A stretch of 64,000 bases of DNA from Bedellia somnulentella. Taxonomy: Eukaryota; Arthropoda; Insecta; Lepidoptera; Bedelliidae. A program made the translations under genes and the position numbers. The stretch spans positions 13,330,001 through 13,394,000 of the forward strand of contig OY755177.1 of NCBI GenBank assembly GCA_963576735.1, written 5' to 3'. Of this stretch, positions 50,493-61,880 are shown in pieces; position 1 is the first letter of the stretch; the number at the start of each line of letters is the position of its first letter. The notes beneath the pieces were generated by a model, which searched no databases, was not told the origin of the DNA, and saw only the letters and a list, made by a program, of their open reading frames with translations.

Positions 50493-51366
50493 GTATGCTT
50501 AGATCTTTAAAACTACGCAACGGATTTTGATGCGGTTTTTTTTAATAGATAGAATGATTCGTAAGGAAGGTTTGTATGTATAAAAAATGCATAATATAGT
50601 AGAGAAACACTGATAAATTTAAAGGTTTCTAATGTGATGTCGTAAATAAGCACGTTTTTTTGCGCTCATATTGCAAACGCTGGCCTTACCCTACGAGATA
50701 GACCAAAATAATGTAGTACAGTATTGTTCACCTTAAAAAGTCCAACAAAAAAGTCCGCGATGGTATATGTCTATCTCTTAGGGATAACCCAGCATAACCA
50801 TTTTTATTCTTTACTAAAAAATGGTTATTTACGAAGTGATTTTAAACAATACAGCATTAATCCTTATCCAATGAAGTACCTTAAATAAATTGTGCATTTA
50901 TTATAGATCAATATGCTTTTTACAGCATGTAATTTAAGTGAATATTACCGAAGATATTACAAATTTAAAATGCAGGGTCGTAGTTGTTTGCGCCGGGCGG
51001 CGCGTGCCTATAAATAGTCTAAGCAAAACATGTTTGTATTGGCTAATGACAAAAAAGCTGTGAACGTTGTGTATAAGGACATTCTGTAGTAGGTATACTT
51101 TGCATTGCACCCGTGCGAAGCCGGGGCGGGTCGCTAGTACATTTATAAACACTCGCAGTTTGAATACATTAGTTATATAAATCAGGATGGATCAGGGATA
51201 TACTGATCCGTCGTCACATTTTATTTTAAAAGTAAAACATCAAAAAGCGGCTAATACTGGAACCAGCTTACATATAAGTATAAGATATATAGGTTAAAGA
51301 TATTCCACCGATTCAACTCTTTTGTTTTACTTCAGGTATATGTAATACCAATCATGATGGTTTTAT

Positions 51367-51415
51367 TATTAATAATCCCCACATGAGGTTTTCATGAACA
51401 AAAAGATTTAAATCA
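51367..51415 (+). repeat. SINE-C terminal fragment
   Basis: 'aataatccccacatgaggtt' and 'ttcatgaacaaaaagattt' are the terminal block of SINE-C, here alone. Confidence 0.55.
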
Positions 51416-51727
51416 AAGGTAATTAGTCTGCATTTTGACTTCTGCTCATAAATTTTACATTCTACACCTGATATTATATCACTTCGGTTACTTATAATTG
51501 CAACTACGAAATGTACGAAAGATTTCAGCCGTTCGCAAAGTACAAGGTAATAAATAATGTAAAATGCATACATACGTAACGTACAAGTTACGTGCGAAAA
51601 GCTTAACCATTTACTTCCTGTAATAAGTCGGGTTAAAACACTGCTCGTATGTTGAAAACGTTTTCATCCAAAAATCCGAACCTGAATCTTTCCTTTTGCT
51701 TAAACAGGGGATGTAATCGGAAAAAGT

Positions 51728-52045
51728 ATGTTAAAATATCACCGAACCTCAACAGATTCATCCTGGGGTAATTTTCATAGCTCTATGAGATACAAAACTT
51801 TAGTGGCGATGAGTAGGGCACATAAAACTGACGGCCGTTGGCTCGTTGTCTCGAGGGTTCTAGATTGGTGGCTACGTGCGATGTTAGGCATCTCCCAAGA
51901 TGGACTGACCATGTAGTGGAAATCGGAAGGATGTTAAATAAGGACACAGGACTGTTGCTAGGTATATATCTTTGGGGAGGCCTTAGGAGAAAGAGACGTC
52001 TATTGCGTGATGACGGCGATAATAAAAAAACGCATAAACATTTCC
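51728..52045 (+). pseudogene. Degraded LINE 3' coding end
   Basis: In alternating frames one reads 'AHKTDGRWLVVSRVLDWWLR', then 'PRWTDHVV', and near the end 'DDGDNKKTH'. This order matches the C-terminus of jockey/RTE-like LINE proteins, which end with a DGRW-x-WRPR, RWTDD and DNK pattern. Multiple frameshifts are present, so it is dead. Confidence 0.5.
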
Positions 52046-52237
52046 TTTTTATTGAATATTGAACAATTAACACACATTTTTATAACACACATTTCTATTA
52101 TCTAAGTCATAACTTATTTCACTGTCAGCAGTTAAGTGCAAATTCTAATGCAGATCTAAGGCACATAATCCTAGAGCCGGCCCCTAGATATCTAAGTCAT
52201 TTCTCTTTTGTGTGAACATATTTTTTATATTAACTAT

Positions 52238-52484
52238 ACATACCTACATATACTCACAGCTATAAATCCCTAGAAGGGGTAGCCAGAGCTAAAGAATTAA
52301 AAATTCCTCAGCCACTTTTGGACGTTGCGTGGGGAAACGATGGTGAAATAAAGGTTGTTGGTGATGGGTCTCCAACCGCATCGCCCAAAAATCCCTCAAA
52401 AGCCCCAATACCGTTAGTCGCCTCTTATGTACACCCACCGGAAGAAATGGGGTAGTCCTATTCTTAGCCGACACTACACAGCTT
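52238..52484 (-). repeat. SINE-A copy with 10-bp TSD
   Basis: It is flanked by 'tattaactat' at 52228-52237 and 52485-52494. It lies just downstream of the receptor gene and is near full length. Confidence 0.85.
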
Positions 52485-52791
52485 TATTAACTATCTCTGA
52501 ATAAAAAGCCTAACGAAATGTATCCAGAGCTTTATTTTAAGTTGTATTGTGCGTCACATCTAAGTTATATCAAGTTAGGCTAGAGTTTGCAATTGCAACA
52601 TATTTTTACCAATAACGAAGAGAACAATTGCATGGTGCAGTAATAATAAACAACGGTTCTGAACTATTGATGTAACTACTCTGTGGAGCATTCAACAGAG
52701 TAGGTGCGATGTTTGATTTGGCGGATTGAATAATCGGCCAACGACACGCCTAGAAGTAGTATAGTTGGTAATTTAATGTTGATTTGTTCTG

Positions 52792-54699
52792 TTACATGTC
52801 CTTATCTATATTCCAAGTGCTAGATTGATTGGGTACAAGATTGCTTCGCTTTTTAAATCTATGCTTATCAATTTGATTACAGATAACTTCAAGCATAAAA
52901 AAGAAGAGAGACAAGCACCATCCGATGATAAGAATAACTATGGAGCCAGTAAAATGCTCAAGCTGCAAGGGCTTCCTGGTTACCGAGTGTTGCTGCCGCA
53001 GAAGAGCTTTACCCTCGCTCACAAATCTGTCGTACAAACGCCTTGTAAACCCACCTTCTATAGCAAAGTTCAAAAGTAGATTTATAGGACGACTTAGAGG
53101 AGAATATTTTTTGAAATACATAACCTGAGGACTACTTAAGATCTTCTCAGGAATTATCTGTAGTGATCTCGTTCCGTTGTAATATATTAAATATTCGAGG
53201 ATCGTTTCTTTATTTACTGCCAGTACAAAGTTTGTACTACCTTCTGTCATCTGATCCAAATACGGATAAGTTTCATTGTTTTGCAAAACAACCCAATTGT
53301 TGTATATGTCGGGTTCCGCGGAATAATACTCTCGAAATGAAAAATGGCCCCCGTAAGGACGCTTCCGATCAAGTACTTCTTTGAAGTTCTCAAAGCTTTC
53401 ATCGTAAACAGTAACTTTGAGAGAATAAAACAATACAGCTTGATATACACTTCTGATAATCACACAAAACCATATCCAGTTAAAAACTATCCAGAGCAAA
53501 GTTACTTTTTTCGGCAGTTTGATGATAGGCATACCCAGGAAAAGCAACCACGAATAAAACAGTAAATTTGATTTCGGAGGTGCGATTCGTAACTTTTTTC
53601 TAATATTCCTCCACAAATTGGTTTTAAGTAATGCGTTTATAATAGCTATCAGCACAAACATGATAAGCAACACAAGCCTTATATATTTTTTTAATGGATG
53701 TAATAGTTTTTCCCATGCCGGTCGCGGTGACGGTAAGCCAGCTACCCAAACCATATCCATATTGCTATATGGCACAGATATTTGAAAATTACCATACTTG
53801 GCCAACGTCAACGGTGCAGCACAAAGAGATATGTGTACTCGGTCGTTAAAAATATCTCCCATAGAACCTGACCAGTTATTGTTTTCGAAGTGGCCCCAGT
53901 CTCTAGGAGACGGCGTTGATAAAAGGTATGTTGCATTTAAGATATTCGTTACCAGTCTCAAAATCATGCCGTCAGAACCTGTTGGTGGTTCCGAAAAGTT
54001 ATTCAGATACATAAAGGGATGATTTTCAAAAGTTGATACTTTTATAGGACAGAGCTCAAAATTGGTAAATTTGTCTGGAAACGCGTTCTTAAAACATTGA
54101 TCGTTTGAGCAATTTTGATGAAAATTCATCAAGATCGGTTCTGTATTGTAGCATTTACCATCATGAATTGGAATTATGGTAGAAGCTTTTGGCTCTTTCG
54201 AATCTTTGCCGCTATTGAAATAAATGAAGTTCACTACGTGTAAAGACAAGTTCGATTTCAAGACCTCTGTTTCATCACATGCTTTTTCATCGTTAGTGAG
54301 ACACACAAGTATGTATTTTCCGGTATTATCAAAACCAATTTTGGAGAGCCATGTAAGAATGCGAATAAAATCCAGAGAGTCGTCGGCAAAAATAACGTAT
54401 TGCGGAACATAAATGTTTACCTTCGGAACCAGCTCACCCATCTCAACTACAACAGATTGGTGATAGTTCTTCAAAAATGTTTCAACACCTAGTGCTCTTA
54501 CGCTATTGAAAATAACGAGGGTCACGTATCTCCACTCGAAGTTGTAGTATGCTATCTTTGCTGCGTATAAAGCCATCTTTTTAACGACAGCCGGTTCTTG
54601 TTCGTCGCTGTATAGTAAAAGTGTTGAGTTGGACTCCATCGTCGATACACTGGCCCCGATGCACTCAGCAATCTTTCTAGATAAGAATCTTCGAATCAT
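52792..54699 (-). CDS. Divergent ionotropic receptor (IR), intronless, 635 aa
   Basis: This is a ligand-gated ion-channel subunit of the insect chemosensory IR family, related to ionotropic glutamate receptors and expected in sensory-neuron membranes. The ATG at 54699 opens an uninterrupted frame. Residues 1-220 form the extracellular N-terminal region. S1 follows, with 'GSDGMILRLVTNILNATY' at about 241-258. TM1 is about 339-357, the pore loop about 380-395 ('FYSWLLFLGMPI'), TM2 about 398-418, S2 about 430-580 and TM3 about 586-605, with a short tail. Several N-x-S/T sites are present. No clear N-terminal signal peptide is seen, so an upstream start or exon is possible. Single-exon divergent IRs (for example IR7d, IR87a and IR100 groups) are known in Lepidoptera, but I do not assign a subgroup. 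It is the only convincing host gene here. Confidence 0.9.
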   Translation of the reverse strand: MIRRFLSRKIAECIGASVSTMESNSTLLLYSDEQEPAVVKKMALYAAKIAYYNFEWRYVTLVIFNSVRALGVETFLKNYHQSVVVEMGELVPKVNIYVPQYVIFADDSLDFIRILTWLSKIGFDNTGKYILVCLTNDEKACDETEVLKSNLSLHVVNFIYFNSGKDSKEPKASTIIPIHDGKCYNTEPILMNFHQNCSNDQCFKNAFPDKFTNFELCPIKVSTFENHPFMYLNNFSEPPTGSDGMILRLVTNILNATYLLSTPSPRDWGHFENNNWSGSMGDIFNDRVHISLCAAPLTLAKYGNFQISVPYSNMDMVWVAGLPSPRPAWEKLLHPLKKYIRLVLLIMFVLIAIINALLKTNLWRNIRKKLRIAPPKSNLLFYSWLLFLGMPIIKLPKKVTLLWIVFNWIWFCVIIRSVYQAVLFYSLKVTVYDESFENFKEVLDRKRPYGGHFSFREYYSAEPDIYNNWVVLQNNETYPYLDQMTEGSTNFVLAVNKETILEYLIYYNGTRSLQIIPEKILSSPQVMYFKKYSPLSRPINLLLNFAIEGGFTRRLYDRFVSEGKALLRQQHSVTRKPLQLEHFTGSIVILIIGWCLSLFFFMLEVICNQIDKHRFKKRSNLVPNQSSTWNIDKDM

Positions 54700-55582
54700 T
54701 GCAATGTAGCGAAGTCACTATAATAATTACTATCTACGGTAATTGCCATTTCACATGCCAACATAATACCCTTTCCGTAAAGTATATTGGAAAATATTAC
54801 GTAACAAAAGCTTTTTACTGCAACAAAAAAAATTGTTAAGCGCGATTAAAAAATCATGTGTCCATAAAACTCATAGAATTGAATATTAAAAAAAACAGTG
54901 TTTAAAGATTTGAGGTAGTATTCTACTACTATAAGCAAATTGATTGATGTATAAAACTTATAAAAATAATAAGAACGTAACACGTAACAAATTAAGGAAT
55001 TATGAAAAATACCTAATCAACTTTTTACACCTGCTTTAGGCATGGAAAAACCCTTACTGCCAGCACTGATACTTTTTCTTTATCATTACGAAAAAGTGCC
55101 ATAATGCTCGTCTGTTCAACTTATTTGCCATAAAAAAATCGTACACAAAAAAAAACAAGAAGTTATTTGTTCAGTGTGGAATTTGTTTAGGCGTGGTGTG
55201 GTGTACACCAGAAAACTTAGCTGTTTTTAGCCGTCACTTTCTTTTTTTTCATAAAGAACTTTTCTTGAACTCATTATATCATTATTCATATTATCTTTAT
55301 AATGATAAGAAATAAACAATAATATAATTTTGAACAAAAAAAGGGCCACCTTCAGTTATTTGACGCCAACCCAAATTTACATACAAAGTTCGATAAATAG
55401 CAAAGTCGTCCACGTATTCATTTTGATATTTTAAAAATATATTTTAACCACGCAACTAATGGGAACACATTGGAAGCATATGCAAACAAAGAAAAAAACA
55501 ATTTTTAAAATGTATGTATGTAATTTTTAAAATCGATTGTCAATTAACCGAGTAATCGCGTAATATACATACAAAAAAACAT
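54700..55582. other. Upstream region of the receptor gene
   Basis: AT-rich DNA with no recognised exon, TATA box or repeat. It would hold the promoter of the minus-strand IR gene. Confidence 0.4.
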
Positions 55583-55585
55583 AAT

Positions 55586-55945
55586 ACATAAACGTTCACG
55601 CCGTTTATCCTCGAAGGGGTTAGCAAAGGTACCAATACTTCTGAACCCACATGGCAGCGCCATCTAGTGTCCAGAGAAAGTACCCACGTTTTGCTTGGTC
55701 AGTGTACTCACGTGATAGGGGGCAGGCCTATCGCCGTTTTGTACGAATACACTGTCACGTAGCTGAAGTACAACTCAGCCATGTGGGTTTCCTCACGATG
55801 TTTTCCCTTACCGTTAACAACCATGATAAATTAACCACACATTGACTTTTAGAAAAGACAAATTGGTGTAGGCCCGACTCGGGATTTGATCTCACGCCCT
55901 TCTGTTTTCGGGCGGGGGTTCTACCCATTGGACTATCATGTCGAC
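55586..55945 (-). repeat. SINE-B copy
   Basis: This is a reversed copy with the hairpin end ('cctcgaaggggttagc') at the left and the tRNA-like head (about 55875-55945, 'gggatttgatctcacgcc') at the right. Confidence 0.75.
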
Positions 55946-56044
55946 AAAAAAACATACAATCGAATTGAGTACTTCTTTTTTTTAAGTTGGTTGATATTTT
56001 TGCTGTCTTGCATCCGTCCCTTACAATAGTAGTGAAAAACAAAA

Positions 56045-56275
56045 TGTACATTAATAAATAAAGATCGAACCCACGACCTCCGAGTATACGCCCCCGTCGC
56101 TCCACCAATTGAGCTATAGTGTCAAGTGGCTACTAGTGTGCAATTCTTCTTTCCTTTGTTTCTTTTACACTTTTTAAGTAGTGTCAGCGTTCCCTTCCTC
56201 CGATTTTTTTCCTAATTCGGAAGGCCACTTGTCTACCTTTAGAGATGGAATGCAAATGTTGAGAACGACTTTCAC
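56045..56275 (-). repeat. SINE-C copy with tRNA-like segment
   Basis: The reversed tRNA-like part lies at 56068-56122 ('gatcgaacccacgacctcc' includes the B box). It is followed by 'ttaagtagtgtcagcgttcc' and 'ctaattcggaaggccacttg', matching the composite at 15899-17648. Confidence 0.65.
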
Positions 56276-56928
56276 ATAATAATTTTATGAAAAAATTGAG
56301 GTGCTATTTCAAATAACATTGCGTTGAATATTCTTGTCTGTTCCCGTACATACTACCCACAAAACCATTAACCATCCATCCCAATGCAAGACTTAATTAA
56401 AAGTATAGCAGTATATATTTCCATAAAGGTAATTTCAACTCGTATACGAAGTTTCAACCAAACATACTAGTACAGGTTGTAAGGGACGGATTCAACCGTC
56501 GCGTCGCTTGCAACAGTAGTGAAAAACAAAATGAATAAATTACATACATTAATGAATAAAGAAAAAAAAATCGTCTCCAGAATTTATATATATATATTCC
56601 GATATATTTTTGCAATTACGTAAATACGATCATATTTCTGAGTACCGCGCTCAACAAAAGTGGCCCCCAATTCGACTTCGGAGGAATACTCATATACTCT
56701 GTATTTTATATAATGCTGCCCCCCATTATCTTTGTTGTAAGTTCACATATTTGATATGATGAGCGTACTGCGTACCTCCTCATAAAAGTGCTACATATAT
56801 ATAGTGATTTCTTTGCGGCAAAGCAGTTAATTTGTGGAACTCACTACCAGTTGACAAACGGCTGTCATCATCACAAAAAATAATTAAAAATAAACTTAAA
56901 TCAAATACAATGAATGAATGAATGCTGT

Positions 56929-57176
56929 GTAATGTCGGCTTAGAATAGCACTACCCCATTTCTGCCGGTGGGTGTACGTAAGAGGCGACTAACGGTATTG
57001 GGGCTTTTAAGGGATTCTTGGCTATTCGGTTGGAGACCCATCACCAACAACCTTTATTTTACCATCTTTTCCCCACGCAACTTCCAAAAGTGGCTGAGGA
57101 ATTTCTAATTCCTTAGCTCTAGCTACCCCTTCTAGGGATTTATAGCCGTGAGTATATGTATGTATGTAAACTTAAA
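56929..57176 (+). repeat. SINE-A copy
   Basis: This full-length copy runs from 'ctgtgtaatgtcggctta' to 'ccgtgagtatatgtatgtatg'. 'taaacttaaatca' follows it at 57168 and occurs also just upstream near 56891, with ~17 bp between that copy and the SINE start. Confidence 0.8.
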
Positions 57177-57330
57177 TCACATCTTTTTAAAACCTTAGGT
57201 TGGTAGATTTTATAATGTTAGGTATATTTGTGTTTATTATATTATATAAGTATTTATATACATGTATATTTATTAAGATATTCTATAGTATATTTTATAT
57301 AATTATTATATATATTAGGTATATAAATTA

Positions 57331-57995
57331 CAGTTGTGTTACTGACAATCCTTTATGCTGCGGAAACATGGACCGTGTACCGCCGCCACATACGCATGCT
57401 AGACCGTTTCCACCTCAGATGTCTGCGGAAGATCCTAAAAATAAAATGGTCTGATCACGTGAGTAACACTGAGGTGTTGCGTCGAGCAAAAGTTGATGGC
57501 ATTGAGGTTTACCTCATGCGACGACAGCTCCGGTGGTGCGGACACGTTTCAAGGATGGCAGAACAGAGGGCCGCCAAGCGCATCTTTTATTCGGAACTTG
57601 AGGAGGGCAAGCGTAAGCATGGCGGACAACTCCTCAGGTATAAAGATGTGCTGAAGCGACACATGAAGAAGTGCGGCATCAAGAGCTCTCAGTGGGAAAA
57701 ACAAGCCTCCGTAAGACCGGAGTGGAGGACTTTGGTTCATACCAAAGTCCGTGACTTTGAAACTCTTCGGCGCGCTGAGAGTGGTGCCAAACGCGACGAA
57801 TTAAAAGCCCGACCACCTGCGCTAATACTCTATAATTATACTAATGGGGTGCTCACATGCCCGCAGTGCGCGAGGATCTTCACAAAGAAGATTGGCTATG
57901 TCAGCCACATGCGAGCCCACGACCGGCGTCCATAGAGGACACGTTGAAGCGGTCGCCGTAACCGAAATCGGTTGGAACACATCATCATCATCATC
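57331..57995 (+). mobile_element. 5'-truncated LINE with (CAT)n tail, 10-bp TSD
   Basis: It is flanked by 'atataaatta' at 57321-57330 and 57996-58005. It has a coding 3' end, a ~45-bp 3' UTR and a (CAT)n tail at 57979-57995. The trinucleotide tail differs from the TATG tail of the RTE-like/SINE-A group. Confidence 0.85.
57336..57935 (+). pseudogene. LINE reverse transcriptase C-terminus with C2H2 finger
   Basis: '[20 protein letters not shown]', '[14 protein letters not shown]', '[10 protein letters not shown]' and '[15 protein letters not shown]' are post-palm motifs of an L1/RTE-like LINE protein. The C-terminus has a single zinc finger, '[21 protein letters not shown]'. The frame is intact to its stop, but the polymerase core is absent. 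There is no real start codon, as the first codon is CTG at the truncation. Confidence 0.75.
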
Positions 57996-58231
57996 ATATA
58001 AATTAATATATAGTTTGTAAATAAGTTGTGTTTAGTTAAGTTCCGTGTAAATTGCATATACCTGGTTACTCAGAAAGTTTTGCGAAACTGTGTTACATAT
58101 TTTATTTGGGATACTGGCCAGTTATATTTTAATTTGCAACCCTGGTTTCTTGAGAGTAAAAAGACAACAGTAGTTCCAATTTCAAATTTCCCTCCATAAA
58201 TTTTTACACTTGAATAATTTCAGTATGTCAC

Positions 58232-58625
58232 TGAAAAATTGAACTGCAACGCGAACATTTTCGGGCGATGATTTTCTACGGCTTTAAATCTATCTTGAAA
58301 CCGGATGAATCGTTTAATCGTCTTCGACTAGCTTTTAAAGATGAGAGGATTTAAGCACATTAGCTTAACTTTGAGGGATGAAACAAGGAGTGGTCCTTTG
58401 ACTGCGGTTACAGAAGAAAATGTACTGGCAGTAAAGAAAAAACAACAAAATAAGCGAATCACATACGAGGAGATTCAGTACATTCTGCAGATCAGATCGG
58501 GAAGTATTTACGAAATATTTCCCACGCACCTTTGCGTGAGGAGAACAGCTCTTTCGCGCTGGGTACCTCATATTCTGACTCAATTTTAGAAGCAGGTGCG
58601 GGTGGAATAGTGCCGTGATACGATT
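58232..58625 (+). pseudogene. Mariner transposase, N-terminal part (degraded)
   Basis: In shifting frames, fragments such as 'DETRSGPLTAVTEENV' and 'RITYEEIQYILQIRSGSIYE' correspond to the linker and second helix-turn-helix of mariner transposase. They are followed by 'LCVRRTALSRWVPHILT' and 'QVRVE'. In-frame stops are present, and the coding sequence is cut by the LINE at about 58626. Confidence 0.8.
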
Positions 58626-58817
58626 AATAAAAAAAAAAAAAAATTAAAATTTAACACTGTTTATTTCAAAAAATATTTACAACACTTGGCCAGACAGTCT
58701 GAAAACCTTTTAGATTTTTATTAGACTGTCAGCTCGGCTTTTTATTTAAATACATATTTATGTATACTTATATTCTAAAAACAATACATTAAACAAATAG
58801 AAAAAAGACATGTGCAT

Positions 58818-61800
58818 TTATACATCACAGCATTTAGAAAAATGTTTTTTTAATATAGATAAAACCTGAGTTTCATTTTTATTTTGCAGTTTCGTTACAA
58901 TAGTTTTCGGTAGATTGTTAAGCATATTTGGCATGATGTAGCTCCATACTCTTTCTCCATACATATTATTACATTTAGGTTTTGAATACAGCGGCATATA
59001 TGACAGAGATCTTAAATTATCATTTCTTTTGTTTCTACTTAGATTGTTAATTTGTTTATGATATGCTGAAATAATATTAATTTTTACTTTATCGAAGACA
59101 TTAAATACTTTGCAGAATTCAAATAGCTCATCATACCTGTCTTTGTAAATATGTTTAGTTTTTAAAGGTACAATTAGTTTTAAGATTCTTGTTTGTAAAT
59201 CATATATTTTGCATAGATATGTTTTGTATGTTCTACCATAACAAGAAAGGCCGTAATTAATTGTTGAATCTGCTAATGCCATATACAGTAGCCTTAGGGT
59301 GCCATACGGTAACTTGTATTTCAGAATATTTAATTTTGCCATTATCGCTCTGAGTTTAGTACAGACATGATCGATGTGGGGTCCCCAATTGAATTTATGG
59401 TCGATTATTATGCCCAAGTACACATGCTGGTTTACCAATTCCAAATAATCACAAGCACACACACCGGCACTCCCGTGTAAACAGCTGTGTTCGTGGGCTT
59501 TAACTTTAGTGATATGATTTGTTTTCAAAAACGGAGAATGTATATGCATAATTTTGGTTTTGTTATAATTTATGGCTAGTCCCATGTCATGTGACCACTT
59601 ACACAGCTGGTCAAAGTCGTGCTGTATATGCTCCTGTGCTACCTGTGGCTTATCATTAGCAACTAACAAACATGTGTCATCAGCAAATTGGTATACCGAG
59701 CTGTATTTAAAAATATTACACATGTCATTTACATAGATGAGGTACTCTGTCGGACCGATTATTGAACCTTGAGCTGTGCCCTTGGTTGTAGGTATCATTT
59801 TACTCAGTTCCCCAGCTATGTTTACAGCAGTGAATCTGTTGCTATGGTAATTTTTTAATAATTCCAACAACGGGCCCTGTATACCATTTTGCTGCATCTT
59901 TGTGTACAGTATATTATACCTTAAAACATCAAACGCTTTACTAAAGTCAATAAATATCGCAATTACATGATTTTTTTTGTCCAGATAACTATTCACTTCA
60001 TCACAAAACTGCTCAAGAAGCTGTGATGTACTTTTATTTCTCTGAAACCCAAACTGCCGCTCATGCAGTATGCCATTGTTCGACAAGAACTTATTAATTT
60101 CACGCCCTAAGTACCTTTCAATGATTTTGTCTATACAAGAGAGTATCGTTATAGGCCTATAATTGTTCGTGTCCAAGCGACTGCCTTTTTTGAATATAGG
60201 ACGTACAATACCTACTTTAAGTTTATCTGGGTATATAGACTTGGTGATACATGAGTTGATTAAGTGGGTAAGTACGGGTGTCATTACATTAGCCATCTTT
60301 TTTAGATCTTTTGCACGAATTTTATCGTGACCTGGACTTTTGCTATCGTCTATGCTTAATATAATTTTATACAGAATCTCCTCATCTAACTTATTTAATC
60401 TCATTGAAAGGTCTGGTAGTCTTGTGAATGTATTTTTGTCGAGCAAGGGCAAACAACATGAGTTACTAACAATATCAATATTATGCTGAAATTCCTGTGC
60501 AAATTTATTTGCTAATTCATTTGGCTTAACTTTAAATAATCTTAATAATACATCGTCTAAGGCACTAACAATTTTACCACACAATCTATTAATTATTTGC
60601 CAAACTTTTTTCGAGTTTTTTAGATTATTACATATATCTCGTTTTATATAGTTATTCCTAGTATTATTTAGAATCTTGTTAGTTTTGTTTCTATAATTAT
60701 TGTAAATTAATCTATTTATTTTATTGCTTTCGTCGTTTTTCCATATCTGAAATAATTCTTTTTTCTTATTACTCATGTATAATATTTTATTATTTATCCA
60801 GTTGCAGTCCTGGTTTTTATTTAAATCTATTTTTAAGCTATATTGACATTTTTTATAAACATGATTAAATTGATCCACTATGTAGTCTAATATTTTATTT
60901 GGATCATCATTATATAATATCACATTCCAGTCTATTTGGGATAGCTCACTTATCACTTTTTTGTTATCTAGTTTATACACAGTCTTAAATCGATGGGCTT
61001 TACTTATTGGGTTCTGGCTCACTAGCGAGAACCCGGTAATGTAATGATCGGCTAGTGCATCGCTTATTACAGCTGATCGCACACTATGATAAAATTTACC
61101 GAAACATGAATCTCGGAAGAAAAAATGGTCTAAGCACGATTTGGATATGCCGCGCTTACCTTCGTGAACACGCGTATACTGGCTGATACAACACTCAAAA
61201 CCAAATTCACTTAGTGTATTTAGATAAGCACTCAAAGTAGGGTTCAGGTCACAAATATCAATATTTAAGTCTCCTGTTAAAACACAATTAGATTTTTGGG
61301 GTAACTTGTTTAAGACACATGAGAGTTCACTAATAAAATTAGTCTTATTTAGATTCGGCGGTCTGTATATGGCGCATAGAACAAACTCATAGTTATCACT
61401 TGTTTGAATGTTCCCTATTATTGATTCACAATGACACATCTTAGTAGGCAATCTTGTGAAGGAAATGCTTTTATGGGCGTATATGACGATGCCACCTCCG
61501 CGCCGATTACTTCTTAGATCCGTGTACATCGAGTAGTCAGTGATTTCAAACAGGTTTTTAATCGATTCTGTTATGTTTACCTCTGTGATGACGATAAGAT
61601 GAATAAGTTTTGCACTTGACTGGATTACATATTCAATATTGGCGTGCCTTTTTATCAGTGAGCATATGTTAACATGGAGTATTAGAAGCCTGTTTTGGTT
61701 TTTTGGTACGTCTATGGTAAAATCATTCCAATTCAAATGGTTTGTTTCAGTTATATACGTATGTGGGTCATCTGTTGGCAAGTTATTAGTTTTCTTCTGA

Positions 61801-61880
61801 GTAGGGTAGTTTCGTATCCGTTGATTTAGAGCCGATGTCGTGTTTATTGGGTTAAGCGGTTGGTTGTACGTACCAAGTTT
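58818..61880 (-). CDS. LINE-2 ORF2: APE-type endonuclease and reverse transcriptase
   Basis: The frame is open from about 61880 to a stop at 58818 (about 1020 codons). The residue numbers below count from 61781. The endonuclease (about 25-240) has 'LILHVNICSL', 'VITEVNITES', 'VLCAIYRPPN' and 'VLTGDLNIDI'. RT (about 470-740) has 'YRPITILSCIDKIIERYL', 'AIFIDFSKAFDVLRYN', 'GTAQGSIIGPTEYLI' and the catalytic 'FADDTCLL' at about 698-705. Arrangement and sequence fit the CR1/jockey-related group. There is no ATG before the endonuclease core. The frame is -1 relative to ORF1 and runs back across the ORF1 stop to an AAAAAAC heptamer. Confidence 0.88.
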   Translation of the reverse strand, partial: KLGTYNQPLNPINTTSALNQRIRNYPTQKKTNNLPTDDPHTYITETNHLNWNDFTIDVPKNQNRLLILHVNICSLIKRHANIEYVIQSSAKLIHLIVITEVNITESIKNLFEITDYSMYTDLRSNRRGGGIVIYAHKSISFTRLPTKMCHCESIIGNIQTSDNYEFVLCAIYRPPNLNKTNFISELSCVLNKLPQKSNCVLTGDLNIDICDLNPTLSAYLNTLSEFGFECCISQYTRVHEGKRGISKSCLDHFFFRDSCFGKFYHSVRSAVISDALADHYITGFSLVSQNPISKAHRFKTVYKLDNKKVISELSQIDWNVILYNDDPNKILDYIVDQFNHVYKKCQYSLKIDLNKNQDCNWINNKILYMSNKKKELFQIWKNDESNKINRLIYNNYRNKTNKILNNTRNNYIKRDICNNLKNSKKVWQIINRLCGKIVSALDDVLLRLFKVKPNELANKFAQEFQHNIDIVSNSCCLPLLDKNTFTRLPDLSMRLNKLDEEILYKIILSIDDSKSPGHDKIRAKDLKKMANVMTPVLTHLINSCITKSIYPDKLKVGIVRPIFKKGSRLDTNNYRPITILSCIDKIIERYLGREINKFLSNNGILHERQFGFQRNKSTSQLLEQFCDEVNSYLDKKNHVIAIFIDFSKAFDVLRYNILYTKMQQNGIQGPLLELLKNYHSNRFTAVNIAGELSKMIPTTKGTAQGSIIGPTEYLIYVNDMCNIFKYSSVYQFADDTCLLVANDKPQVAQEHIQHDFDQLCKWSHDMGLAINYNKTKIMHIHSPFLKTNHITKVKAHEHSCLHGSAGVCACDYLELVNQHVYLGIIIDHKFNWGPHIDHVCTKLRAIMAKLNILKYKLPYGTLRLLYMALADSTINYGLSCYGRTYKTYLCKIYDLQTRILKLIVPLKTKHIYKDRYDELFEFCKVFNVFDKVKINIISAYHKQINNLSRNKRNDNLRSLSYMPLYSKPKCNNMYGERVWSYIMPNMLNNLPKTIVTKLQNKNETQVLSILKKHFSKCCDV

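Larger units (their letters stand above)
44221..51140. repeat. Older repeat split by the Pao element
   Basis: The left part 44221-44267 ('aaacaaagtcgctttcgctg') and the right part 50493-51140 ('ggattttgatgcggttttt', ending 'gaagccggggcgggtcgcta') form one interrupted dispersed repeat of the kind common in Lepidoptera. They rejoin at the GTATG target site. Confidence 0.55.
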
